Source of the DNA: Promineifilum sp019695075
GTDB lineage: Bacteria; Chloroflexota; Anaerolineae; Promineifilales; Promineifilaceae
DNA: 64,000 nt
Reading direction: 5' to 3'
Assembly: GCA_026129185.1 (NCBI GenBank)
Contig: JAHCIO010000022.1
Coordinates: forward strand, 1 to 64,000
This document shows positions 47,710 to 55,735 of this stretch, piece after piece; positions within the stretch are counted from its first letter, which is position 1, and each line of letters opens with the position of its first letter. The notes beneath the pieces were generated by a model that was not told the DNA's origin, made no database searches, and worked only from the letters and a program-made list of their open reading frames with translations. Both the position numbers and the translations under genes were made by a program.

Positions 47710-48870
47710 TTAGGCGTAGTAAGCCGTGTGTGGCAACAGTACGTAGTCGCGCGTGGGGCAGGGCACGGGGAAGCCCAGCTTCTGGCAGACGACGTTGGCC
47801 GTCGTCTCGGCCATGCCGCGCAGCGTTGTCGCCTTGCCGCCGGTGATGGTGACGAAGCCCTCAACGCCCTCGTCGATGTGGTCGAAGCACTTGAAGGTGC
47901 GGCTCAGCTCACGGCCGGTGTCGGCCCCGCGCGGGCCGATAAGCGGCCGGGCCGCCGACCATGCCGCACGGAACTTGGCCGTGCGCACCGCCGGCACCAA
48001 CTCCGAGCCGTACTTGACCATCATCTGAATGTGGTCTTCGGGCAGGCCCAGGTTGTCGGGGTCTTCGACGACCCACGAGCTGGTGCCGATGACCGACAGC
48101 GCCCGCTGGGGCACGATGATGTCGCCGTCGCCGGAGGCGTGCAGGCGATTGACGACCATGTTGCACAGACGACCATAGACGGCCAGCATCACGCCCGGCG
48201 ATGGCCGGATGGGCACATCGACGCCGACCATGGCCCCGATGCGTCCGCTCCATGCCCCACCGGCGTTGATGAAGATGTCGCCGCCGATCTCGTATTCCTT
48301 GTTGCTGGTGTGGTCGCGCACACGGATGGCGCTGACGGCGTTGCCGCGCCGCACGAAGTCGACGACCTCGTGATAGGGCTTGATCGTCGCGCCGTTGTGC
48401 TTGGCCGTGGCGAAGAAGCGCAGCGGCATGCGCATGGCGTCCATCGTCGCGTCGGGAACCTGCACGGCCAGCTTGACGGCCGGGTTGAGGTTTGGCTCGC
48501 GGGCCAGCGCTTCCTCCCGCGTCAGACGCCTGGCGGGGATGCCACACTCGTGGCAGGCCTCAACAAGCTCATGGCTGTAGGCAGCTTCCTCGTCGGTCAG
48601 GGCGACGAAAAGACCGTCGTTGAGTTCAAAAGAGCCGGGGGCGATACGGCGCAGGATGGTGTTCTCGTCGATACACTCCACGGCCGATTCCTTGTCCTTG
48701 ACGGCGTAGCGCGCGCCGCTGTGGAGCAGGCCGTGGTGGCGGCCGGTCGTGCCCGACGTCAGTTCGCCGCGCTCGACCAGGGTGACTTTCATCCCGCGTA
48801 GCGTCAGATCGTGGGCGACGGCCGCTCCCGTGCCGCCGCCGCCGATGATGACTGCATGAAATGGAGCCAT
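47710..48870 (-). CDS. glpA: Glycerol-3-phosphate dehydrogenase FAD subunit (GlpA type, short)
   Basis: FAD-dependent oxidoreductase of 386 aa that oxidises sn-glycerol-3-phosphate to dihydroxyacetone phosphate. FAD motif IIGGGGTGAAVAHDLTLRG at the N-terminus, then SGTTGRHHGLLHSGARYAV, and GGKATTLRGMAET at the C-terminus; all are close to E. coli GlpA residues 1-395. It lacks the C-terminal BFD-like [2Fe-2S] domain of E. coli GlpA (about 540 aa). GlpB and GlpC are absent; SdhB/C/D-type genes follow, so these probably take the electrons. Confidence 0.9.
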   Translation of the reverse strand: MAPFHAVIIGGGGTGAAVAHDLTLRGMKVTLVERGELTSGTTGRHHGLLHSGARYAVKDKESAVECIDENTILRRIAPGSFELNDGLFVALTDEEAAYSHELVEACHECGIPARRLTREEALAREPNLNPAVKLAVQVPDATMDAMRMPLRFFATAKHNGATIKPYHEVVDFVRRGNAVSAIRVRDHTSNKEYEIGGDIFINAGGAWSGRIGAMVGVDVPIRPSPGVMLAVYGRLCNMVVNRLHASGDGDIIVPQRALSVIGTSSWVVEDPDNLGLPEDHIQMMVKYGSELVPAVRTAKFRAAWSAARPLIGPRGADTGRELSRTFKCFDHIDEGVEGFVTITGGKATTLRGMAETTANVVCQKLGFPVPCPTRDYVLLPHTAYYA

Positions 48871-48888
48871 GATGTCTCCGAAGATAGT

Positions 48889-49076
48889 GATCAGTCGTTA
48901 GTGGTCAGTTGCCAGTATTCAGTGGGTCAGTGCTTCAGGCTTAGCTTCAACGGTTCTGAATTCCTGACTTAAAGAAGGTCGGGTAGCGGGCGAGCCCGCT
49001 ACCCGACCCCTTCCAGTCGTCAGTTATTCGTTGCTAGCTGTCAGTGTCCAGTTGCGTAGCTGGACAGTGGCAACTG
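48889..49076. repeat. GTCAGT-family repeats flanking a terminator
   Basis: Repeated CAGTCGT, GTGGTCAGT and GGGTCAGT units (48889-48941) and again CGTCAGT, TGTCAGTG, TCCAGT units (49015-49076) surround the hairpin at 48977-49008. The same family recurs at 51268-51346 and, in frame, in the dhaM-ptsI linker. Confidence 0.65.
48977..49008 (-). terminator. Intrinsic terminator after glpK
   Basis: GGTCGGGTAGCGGG (48977-48990) and CCCGCTACCCGACC (48995-49008) form a perfect 14-bp stem with a 4-base loop. On the minus strand it lies downstream of glpK and is followed by TTCTTTAAG. It may separate the glpF-dhaKL-glpK unit from glpA-sdhBCD. Confidence 0.75.
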
Positions 49077-49077
49077 C

Positions 49078-50586
49078 TTAGTGCTCAACCCAGTCGAACG
49101 TCCGCGTGACAGCCTTCTTCCACATGCGGTAGTTCTCGGTCGCAGCCTTGCTGTTCGGATCCGGCTCCCAGGTCTTGTCCATGGCCCAGTTCTGGCGGAT
49201 GTCGTCTTCGCTTGTCCAGAAGCCGACAGCCAGACCGGCGGCATAGGCCGCGCCCAGGGCGGTCGTCTCGGCCACCTGCGGCCGGATGACCGGCACGCCG
49301 AGCACGTCGGCCTGGAACTGCATGAGGGTGTTGTTGTAGACCATGCCGCCATCGACCTTCAGCGCGGTCAATTCCACGCCGGAGTCGGCATTCATGGCAT
49401 CCAGCACCTCGCGCGTCTGGTAGGCGGTGGCCTCCAGGGCGGCGCGGGCGATGTGGCCCTTGTTGACGTAGCGAGTCAGGCCGACGATCGCGCCGCGAGC
49501 GTCCGACTTCCAGTAGGGGGCGAACAGGCCGGAGAAGGCGGGCACAAAGTAGACGCCGCCGTTGTCCTCGACGGACTTGGCATAGTCCTCAATGTGCGGG
49601 CTGTAATCGAAGAAGTTCAGGTTGTCGCGCAGCCACTGCACCAACGCGCCGGTGATGGCGATGGAGCCTTCCAGAGCGTAGATGGCCGGCTTGTCGCCGA
49701 ACTTGTAGCACAGCGTTGTCAGCAGGCCGTTCTTCGAGGGGACGATCTCCGTGCCGGTGTTCATGATCATGAAGCAGCCGGTGCCGTAGGTGTTCTTGGC
49801 CTCGCCGGGGCTGAGGGCCGCCTGGCCGACGGTGGCCGCCTGCTGGTCGCCCAGGTCGCCGGCCACGGGGATGCGTCCGCCGAACGGGCCGTCTTGCAGG
49901 GTGTGGCCATAGACGGCCGAGGAGGGCACGATCTTGGGCAGCATGCCCAGCGGCACGCCCATGATGTCGGCCACTTCCTTGTCCCAGTCGAGGGTCTTCA
50001 GGTTCATCAACATCGTCCGGCTGGCGTTAGTCACATCGGTGACGTGCGCGCCGCCGTTGGGGCCGCCGGTCAGGTTCCAGATGACCCAGGTGTCGATGTT
50101 GCCAAACACGGCGTCGCCGCGCGCCGCCGCGGCCTTGGCTTCCGGCACGTTGTCGAGAATCCAGCGCACCTTCGGGCCGGAGAAGTAGGTCGCCAGCGGC
50201 AGACCGACCTTGTCGCGGAAGCGGTTCTGGCCGACGCTGCCCTCGAACCCCTTGATGAGCTTGTCGGTGCGGGTGTCCTGCCAGACGATGGCATTGTAAT
50301 AGGGCTTGCCCGTGTTCTTGTCCCAAACGACCGTCGTCTCGCGCTGGTTGGTGACGCCCACGGCGGCGATGTCACTGGCCTTGAGGCCGGCCTTCTGCAT
50401 CGCGCCCTTGATCACGTCCTGGGTGCGCGCCCAGATCTCCATCGGGTCGTGCTCGACCCAACCGGCCTGGGGATAGATCTGCTTGTGCTCCATCTGATGG
50501 ATGCCCACGGGCAGGCCATGATGGTTGAAGATCATACAACGGGTACTGGTAGTACCCTGGTCTACGGCAGCTACGTAATCAGCCAT
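49078..50586 (-). CDS. glpK: Glycerol kinase
   Basis: FGGY-family kinase of 502 aa phosphorylating glycerol to glycerol-3-phosphate. N-terminal ATP-binding start VAAVDQGTTSTRCMIFNHHG, then GWVEHDPMEIW and GVTNQRETTVVWDKNTGKPY; C-terminal KVDGGMVYNNTLMQFQADVL. Length matches E. coli GlpK (502 aa). Lies between dhaL and glpA in the glycerol locus; 28 bp separate it from dhaL. Confidence 0.96.
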   Translation of the reverse strand: MADYVAAVDQGTTSTRCMIFNHHGLPVGIHQMEHKQIYPQAGWVEHDPMEIWARTQDVIKGAMQKAGLKASDIAAVGVTNQRETTVVWDKNTGKPYYNAIVWQDTRTDKLIKGFEGSVGQNRFRDKVGLPLATYFSGPKVRWILDNVPEAKAAAARGDAVFGNIDTWVIWNLTGGPNGGAHVTDVTNASRTMLMNLKTLDWDKEVADIMGVPLGMLPKIVPSSAVYGHTLQDGPFGGRIPVAGDLGDQQAATVGQAALSPGEAKNTYGTGCFMIMNTGTEIVPSKNGLLTTLCYKFGDKPAIYALEGSIAITGALVQWLRDNLNFFDYSPHIEDYAKSVEDNGGVYFVPAFSGLFAPYWKSDARGAIVGLTRYVNKGHIARAALEATAYQTREVLDAMNADSGVELTALKVDGGMVYNNTLMQFQADVLGVPVIRPQVAETTALGAAYAAGLAVGFWTSEDDIRQNWAMDKTWEPDPNSKAATENYRMWKKAVTRTFDWVEH

Positions 50587-50614
50587 TGCAAAATTCTCCT
50601 TGGTGTTGTCAAAA

Positions 50615-51250
50615 TCAAGCCCGCATTGTTTCCAACAAAGCGTTCAGGATCAGGTAGGATGAAGTTGCGCCGGGGTCCTGGTGGCCAATGCTGCGCTCAC
50701 CCAGGTAGCTGGCGCGGCCCTTGCGGGCTTGCAGGGGGATGGTGTCCTTCATGCCCTGTTCGGCCGCGGCCACGGCGGCCGCCAGCGCGTCCGCCGCCCC
50801 CTGCCCTTCGGCCACTGCCGCCTTCAATGCATCCAGCGCCGGCAACAGAGCATCGACCATAGTCTTGTCGCCCGGTTGGGCGCGTCCGCGCTGGATGATG
50901 CCATCGACAGCGCCCTGCAAGACGTTGACCAGGTCATTGTTGTCCAGTTCTTCCTTGGCGTCCGCGGCCATCCCGCCGCGCATATAGAACGTGCCGTAGA
51001 GCGGGCCGCTGGCCCCGCCGACGCTGGAGATCAGCGTCATCCCGACGGTCTTCAGGATGTTACCGATGTCCTTGTCGGCCACGGTCGGCAGCTTCTCCAT
51101 GACCTTCTTGAAGCCCCGGTCCATGTTGGTGCCGTGGTCGGCGTCACCGATGGCCGAGTCCAGGTCGGTCAGATAGCCCTTGTTCGCCTCCAGCACGGCC
51201 GCCGTCGCTTCCAGCCAGCGCACGACCTGCTCTTTGGTCACTGTACTCAT
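50615..51250 (-). CDS. dhaL: Dihydroxyacetone kinase ADP-binding subunit DhaL
   Basis: DhaL (211 aa) carries the ADP that accepts phosphate from DhaM and passes it to dihydroxyacetone on DhaK. DSAIGDADHGTNMDRGF supplies the Mg/ADP-binding Asp residues; SSVGGASGPLYGTFYMRGG is the nucleotide-binding loop and RSIGHQDPGATSS the C-terminal signature. The PTS-type arrangement fits the DhaM-HPr-EI gene at 42662. Confidence 0.95.
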   Translation of the reverse strand: MSTVTKEQVVRWLEATAAVLEANKGYLTDLDSAIGDADHGTNMDRGFKKVMEKLPTVADKDIGNILKTVGMTLISSVGGASGPLYGTFYMRGGMAADAKEELDNNDLVNVLQGAVDGIIQRGRAQPGDKTMVDALLPALDALKAAVAEGQGAADALAAAVAAAEQGMKDTIPLQARKGRASYLGERSIGHQDPGATSSYLILNALLETMRA

Positions 51251-51267
51251 CGTGCCTCTTCCACAAG

Positions 51268-51347
51268 TTGTCAGTGGTCAGTGGGTCAGTGAGTCAGTAG
51301 CTCAGTGCAGCAGACTGAGTACTGACCTACTGAATACTGAGTACTGT
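51268..51347. repeat. GTCAGT-family hairpin repeat between dhaL and dhaK
   Basis: TTGTCAGTGGTCAGTGGGTC-type units and then ACTGAGTACTGACCTACTGA-type units of opposite sense form a long imperfect hairpin. Same family as 48889-49076. It may tune DhaK relative to DhaL. Confidence 0.75.
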
Positions 51348-52415
51348 TTAGATGCCCCACCGCAGCCCCGGCGTCTTCACCGGCGCGTCCCAGAAGCGCA
51401 GGATTTCATCGTCGGCCTTCAGCAAAGTAATCGACATACCGGCCATCTCCAGCGAGGTGATGTACGGGCCGATCAGATTGCGGACGATCTCGATGCCGTT
51501 GTCGGCGCAGACCTGGGCCAGCTTGCGATAGACGGCATACAGTTCGGACACGGGCGTGCCGCCCATGCTGTTGACGAAAGCGATGACCTTGTCGCCGCGC
51601 TTGAACGGCTCATCGGTCAGGCTCTTATCGACCCACTGGCCATCTTCCAGTTCGCGGACGGTGCGGGTATAGGCCTTGTCGTTGATGATCTCCAGGGCCA
51701 TCATCTCGGTGATCTCGTCGGCCGGCACCAGCTTCATGCGCTTCTGGCCAGGCTCGCCGTGGATACCGATGCCGAATTCCATCTCATCCTCGCCCAACTC
51801 GAAGATGGGCTTGCCGGCGGCGGGGACGGTGCAGGAACTGAGGGCCATACCCATGCTGCGGCCGTAGCTGTTGGCCTTGCGGGCCAGGTCGGCGCACTGC
51901 TCCAGGTTGTAGCCGGCCTCGGCCGCCGCGCCGACGATCTTCTCGACGAGGACGGTCGTGCCCACGCCGCGCCGCCCGGCCGTGTAGAGGCTGTCCTTCA
52001 CGGCCACGTCGTCATCGATGAGGATATTCTGAACCGGGATGCCTTCGGCGGCCGCCATATCGGCGGCCATCTCGAAGTTAAGCACGTCGCCGGTGTAGTT
52101 CTTGACTAGGAAGAGGACGCCCGCGCCGCTGTTAACGGCCTTGGCCGCCTCGTACATCTGGTCGGGCGTCGGCGAGGTGAAGACCGCGCCGGGGCAGGCC
52201 GCGTCGAGCATACCCATGCCGACGAAGCCGCCGTGCATCGGCTCGTGGCCGCTGCCACCGCCGGAGATGATCGCCACCTTGCCGGCCACGGGCGCGTCGG
52301 CGCGATAGACGAAGTCCGGCTCGAAATGCACCTTCAGCACATCGGAATGGGCCGCGGCCATGCCCTCCAATTGCTCCTTGACTACGTCAGGGACAGCGTT
52401 AATCAGCTTTTTCAT
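51348..52415 (-). CDS. dhaK: Dihydroxyacetone kinase substrate-binding subunit DhaK
   Basis: DhaK (355 aa) binds dihydroxyacetone covalently through a His (EFGIGIHGEPGQKR, near residue 217). GGGSGHEPMHGGFVGMG (near 52) and KNYTGDVLNFEMA are conserved. It is the PTS-dependent type, matching E. coli DhaK in length (356 aa). Together with DhaL and DhaM-HPr-EI it makes dihydroxyacetone phosphate with PEP as donor. Confidence 0.96.
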   Translation of the reverse strand: MKKLINAVPDVVKEQLEGMAAAHSDVLKVHFEPDFVYRADAPVAGKVAIISGGGSGHEPMHGGFVGMGMLDAACPGAVFTSPTPDQMYEAAKAVNSGAGVLFLVKNYTGDVLNFEMAADMAAAEGIPVQNILIDDDVAVKDSLYTAGRRGVGTTVLVEKIVGAAAEAGYNLEQCADLARKANSYGRSMGMALSSCTVPAAGKPIFELGEDEMEFGIGIHGEPGQKRMKLVPADEITEMMALEIINDKAYTRTVRELEDGQWVDKSLTDEPFKRGDKVIAFVNSMGGTPVSELYAVYRKLAQVCADNGIEIVRNLIGPYITSLEMAGMSITLLKADDEILRFWDAPVKTPGLRWGI

Positions 52416-52505
52416 GGGTTCTCCTTGAGGAGGGACGAGCTAACGGGGTTCCCCGCGGCCGGCGGCCGCGGGGAACGCCGTTGTGGGATGATGCGATTAG
52501 AGCGC

Positions 52506-53219
52506 TTACCAGCCGAGGATGCCCCAGAGCAGGGCAGCGATGACGGCGCCGACGATCGGGCCGACCACCGGAATCCACGAGTAGCCCCAGTCGGAGCTGC
52601 CCTTGCCGGGGATGGGCAGGACAGCGTGGGCGATGCGCGGGCCAAGGTCACGGGCGGGGTTGATGGCGTAGCCCGTCGGGCCGCCCAGCGAGAGGCCGAT
52701 GGCCCAGACCAGGAAAGCCACGGGGATGATGGCCAGCGAACCCATGTCGCCTTCCGCGCCGCGGATGGCCAGGATGCCGAACACCAGGACGAAGGTGCCG
52801 ATGATCTCGGTGACCAGGTTCCAGACCGTGCTGCGGATGGCCGGGCCGGTCGAGAAGACAGCCAGCTTGGCGCCCGGGTCGGGTGTCGCCCCCCAGTGCT
52901 GGTAGTAGGCCAGCCAGACGAGCACCGCGCCGATGAAGGCGCCGATCATTTGGGCAATGATGTACAGCGGCACATCGCCCCAGCCAAATTTGCCGGCGAC
53001 GGCCAGGCCGATGGAGACGGCCGGGTTCAGGTGGGCGCCGCTGATGACGGCCGAGGAGTAAGCGCCGACGAAGACCGCCAAGGCCCAGGCCGTGGTAATC
53101 ACAATCCAGCCACCGCTATTGCCCTTGGTCTTGCCCAAAACAACGTTCGCAACCACGCCATCACCCAGCAGGATCAGCAGCATGGTGCCGATGATTTCGC
53201 CAACAAACGGACTAGACAT
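52506..53219 (-). CDS. glpF: Glycerol facilitator (aquaglyceroporin)
   Basis: MIP-family channel of 237 aa with six helices and two NPA boxes, HLNPAVSIGLAVAGK and YAINPARDLGPR. The Asp after the second NPAR marks glycerol-conducting GlpF-type channels. It is the first gene behind the promoter at 53522-53550, leading the glpF-dhaK-dhaL-glpK unit. Confidence 0.94.
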   Translation of the reverse strand: MSSPFVGEIIGTMLLILLGDGVVANVVLGKTKGNSGGWIVITTAWALAVFVGAYSSAVISGAHLNPAVSIGLAVAGKFGWGDVPLYIIAQMIGAFIGAVLVWLAYYQHWGATPDPGAKLAVFSTGPAIRSTVWNLVTEIIGTFVLVFGILAIRGAEGDMGSLAIIPVAFLVWAIGLSLGGPTGYAINPARDLGPRIAHAVLPIPGKGSSDWGYSWIPVVGPIVGAVIAALLWGILGW

Positions 53220-53521
53220 TGTTCTCTCCTTTCACTCTCGGGTTTTTCAGAAACGATTCTTGTTTGTGAATGCAGGCTCAACGTTCCTGTTGAAGTCGCG
53301 GGGGGGATTAGGATGCCGTTCTACTCGATAAATCGACCTCCCTGGCTGTTCTGCTCTCCACTTCCGCCGGCCGGCAGACACACGATCAGGCAAGGCGGAA
53401 GCGGGCCGCGGCGCGGCCACAGGCAAGCCAAAGAACCCAAGACGGACTCAATAAAAGTGTGTGATTGGACAGGCTGTCCGAACCACAGGCAGCAGTCATT
53501 GTGCAAAACGCACTAAGGAGC

Positions 53522-53550
53522 ATGATAGATGATGATTTCGGACACGTCAA
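53522..53550 (-). promoter_or_regulatory. σ70-type promoter of the glpF-dhaKL-glpK operon
   Basis: Minus strand: TTGACG (53545-53550), 17-bp spacer, TATCAT (53522-53527). The predicted start near 53515 leaves a leader of about 295 nt before glpF. Its position between dhaR and glpF makes it the natural target of the DhaR-type regulator. Confidence 0.68.
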
Positions 53551-53566
53551 GAACGGCGGTAAAAAC

Positions 53567-53615
53567 GTTTCAAGACGAAACAAGATGTTTACGGAGACGT
53601 TCTGTTATGAAACAG
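53567..53615. promoter_or_regulatory. Candidate DhaR operators upstream of the glycerol promoter
   Basis: Two dyads: GTTTC-aagac-GAAAC (53567-53581), centred about 59 bp before the predicted start, and CTGTT-atga-AACAG (53602-53615), about 94 bp before it. The 35-bp spacing is 3.3 helical turns. They are placed where an activator of a σ70 promoter would bind. Confidence 0.5.
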
Positions 53616-53683
53616 GCCTGGACGGGGTGACCCTGGCGCGGGACTTTCTCTCTGGAGAATGTTTCTCGCAGGGTGTGGAGTGG

Positions 53684-55672
53684 CTACTTCGACTTGAAGC
53701 CGGCCGGCGAGATGTCGAGCGCCTTCATCTTGCGCCATAGCGTCGAGCGGCCGATACCCAGCAGCCGGGCCATCTCCGTCGTGCGCCCCTGGCAAGCCCA
53801 GCCGGCGCGCAAAATGGCCTCCCGCTCCGCCTCGCTCACAGAGACGACCGGCTGAGCCAGCGGATGGTTGCCGGTCAGCACGCGGCCGTTGCGCACTGCT
53901 TCCGGCAGGTCGGCCGTGCGGATGACGCCGTCGCGGCACTGGTTCATGGCTCGCTCCAGCACACTCTCCAGCTCGCGCACGTTGCCCGGCCAGGGGTAGC
54001 GCGACAGGGCCACGACGGCCTCGTCCTCGATCCACATCGCCCGGCTCTCGCGCGCCGTCTGCCGGGCCAGGAAGCGTTCGGCCAGCAGGGGGATGTCCTC
54101 GACGCGCTCGCGCAGGGCGGGCAGGTCGATCTTGAAAACGCCGAAGCGGTAGTAGAGATGGGACAGGAAGCTACCCTGGGCAACCACCTCTTCCAGGTTG
54201 ATCGTCGTCGTGGCGATGATGCGCACGTCGACGGAAATGGGCGTGGAGCTGCCCAGGCGGGTGACGTGGCGCGTCTCGATGACGTGGAGCAGGGCCGCCT
54301 GTAGCTCCAGCGACAGGTTCTCGATCTGGTCCAGCAACAGCGTGCCCCCCTCGGCCAGCTCAAACTTGCTGGGCTGACCGCGGGTATTGGTGTCCTGTTC
54401 ATGGCCGAGAATCTCGCGCGGCATTAGCTCGTGGGGGATAGCCTGGCAGTTGATGTCGATGAACGGCCGCCCGGCGCGCGGCCCGTCGTTGTGGATGGCG
54501 CGGGCCAGCAGGTTCTTGCCCACCCCACCCTCGCCGCGCACCAGCACCGGGGCCAGCCCGCGCGCCGCCGTCCGCGCCTGGCGAACAACGCGGCGCATGC
54601 CGCTGGAGTCGGCCTGGATGTCCTCGAAGCTCAGCGATGTCTGCGCGCCATATTGCTGCTGGGCGATCTGGCGCACGTGCTCGATGGGGCTGAGCAGGGC
54701 CACGTAACTGACCGGCTGGCTGCCCGCCTCGTAAATGGGGCGTAGCGTCAGCAGGCAGCGCACCCGGCCGCCTATCGTCGTCAGCGTCAACTCGACATCG
54801 TGTAGCTCGTCGCCCTGCTCGATGGCCGCGCGTACCTCGCCCGGCAACGTCAGCACATCGACCAGCATCCGGCCGACGGCCGCGCGGGCGTTGATCTGCA
54901 ACATCTCGCCCGCCTGGGCGTTGACGTGGCGAATCTCGCCCTGCTGGTTCCAGACGATGACGCCCTCGGTGATGGCCCCGACGATGGTGTTGACCTCGCT
55001 GAGGTGCTGGTTGGCCTCTTCCAGCGACCAGTTGGCCTGAAGCTGGTTGCCGACGGCGCGCGCCGCGGCCATGACCAGGGCCAACGTGTGGGAGGTGGCC
55101 GTCTCCACCGAGCCGACCATGCCCAGCACGCCGATGATGCGCCCGCGCACGTCGTGGATGGGCGCGCCGGCGGTGACGATGCCATGCAGGGCGCGGAAGT
55201 AGTGTTCCGCGCCGACCACTTGCACGGCCGTCGCCTCCTGCAACACCAGTCCCAGCGCGTTCGTGCCCGCCGTGCTCTCCGACCAGTAGACGCCGGCGGC
55301 AAAGCCCAGCGCGCCGGCCTTGCCCAGAGCATGAGCGTCGCCGCCGGTGGCCAGGATGCAGCCCGCGCCGTCGGTCAGCAGGATGGCGTAGTCGGAGCTT
55401 TCGGTGAACTGGTAGATGTCCTCGATGAAGGGCGTGGCGATGGTGATCAGCTCTTGCTGGCCGCGCAGGATGGAGGTCAGGGCGGTCGGGTTGACCGGAG
55501 CGGGCCGGAAGTCGGCCAGGGGATTGAGGCGAAAGACACAACGCCGCCACGACCGCACCACGACCGGGTCGATCAGCGCCGCGTCTTCCGCGCCGATGCG
55601 CCCCGTGTCGGTGAACGTGCGCCAGATGCGCTCGATGGTCTCGTTGGCAACGCCAAAGCCTGTCGGCAACAT
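53684..55672 (-). CDS. dhaR: DhaR/AcoR-type activator with degenerate AAA+ domain
   Basis: Regulator of 662 aa: GAF-like sensor (about 60-210), PAS domain (about 220-340), AAA+ domain (about 350-580) and a Fis-type HTH (REAILRAGWACQGRTTEMAR ... IGRSTLWRKMKAL). The Walker A is GEGGVGKN. The GAFTGA loop that contacts σ54 is absent (GHEQDTNTRGQPSKFE there instead), and the Walker B Glu is Gln (TLLLDQIEN). It therefore probably works with σ70 and may not hydrolyse ATP, as for E. coli DhaR, which also lacks GAFTGA. It should sense DhaK/DhaL status. Confidence 0.88.
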   Translation of the reverse strand: MLPTGFGVANETIERIWRTFTDTGRIGAEDAALIDPVVVRSWRRCVFRLNPLADFRPAPVNPTALTSILRGQQELITIATPFIEDIYQFTESSDYAILLTDGAGCILATGGDAHALGKAGALGFAAGVYWSESTAGTNALGLVLQEATAVQVVGAEHYFRALHGIVTAGAPIHDVRGRIIGVLGMVGSVETATSHTLALVMAAARAVGNQLQANWSLEEANQHLSEVNTIVGAITEGVIVWNQQGEIRHVNAQAGEMLQINARAAVGRMLVDVLTLPGEVRAAIEQGDELHDVELTLTTIGGRVRCLLTLRPIYEAGSQPVSYVALLSPIEHVRQIAQQQYGAQTSLSFEDIQADSSGMRRVVRQARTAARGLAPVLVRGEGGVGKNLLARAIHNDGPRAGRPFIDINCQAIPHELMPREILGHEQDTNTRGQPSKFELAEGGTLLLDQIENLSLELQAALLHVIETRHVTRLGSSTPISVDVRIIATTTINLEEVVAQGSFLSHLYYRFGVFKIDLPALRERVEDIPLLAERFLARQTARESRAMWIEDEAVVALSRYPWPGNVRELESVLERAMNQCRDGVIRTADLPEAVRNGRVLTGNHPLAQPVVSVSEAEREAILRAGWACQGRTTEMARLLGIGRSTLWRKMKALDISPAGFKSK

Positions 55673-55675
55673 AAC

Positions 55676-55735
55676 CTGCTCAACCAGACTTGCTCAACCA
55701 GACCTCAGAGGTCTTCTGAGACCTCTGAGGTCTCA
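55676..55735. repeat. CTCAGAGGTCT hairpin repeat between dhaR and the phosphatase gene
   Basis: Two copies of TGCTCAACCAGAC are followed by GACCTCAGAGGTCTTCTGAG and its complement-like ACCTCTGAGGTCTC, a hairpin-forming simple repeat. Another member of the intergenic hairpin families of this window. Confidence 0.7.

Larger units (their letters stand above)
53220..53683. other. Regulatory and leader region of the glycerol operon
   Basis: No convincing gene is seen in these 464 bases; the short frames on either strand have no family likeness. It holds a σ70-type promoter and dyads (described separately) and a leader of about 300 nt before glpF, with a small dyad GGACA-GGC-TGTCC near 53468-53480. 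The leader is long enough for extra control, but no known riboswitch is recognised. Confidence 0.6.

Noticed and set aside
49081..50862. 593-codon open frame antisense to glycerol kinase
   Set aside because: The glpK frame on the other strand is an unambiguous full-length family member; the antisense translation has no recognisable motif.
53465..53740. Small plus-strand frame in the glycerol regulatory region
   Set aside because: Overlaps the promoter/operator region and the dhaR 3' end, has no family likeness and no good RBS.
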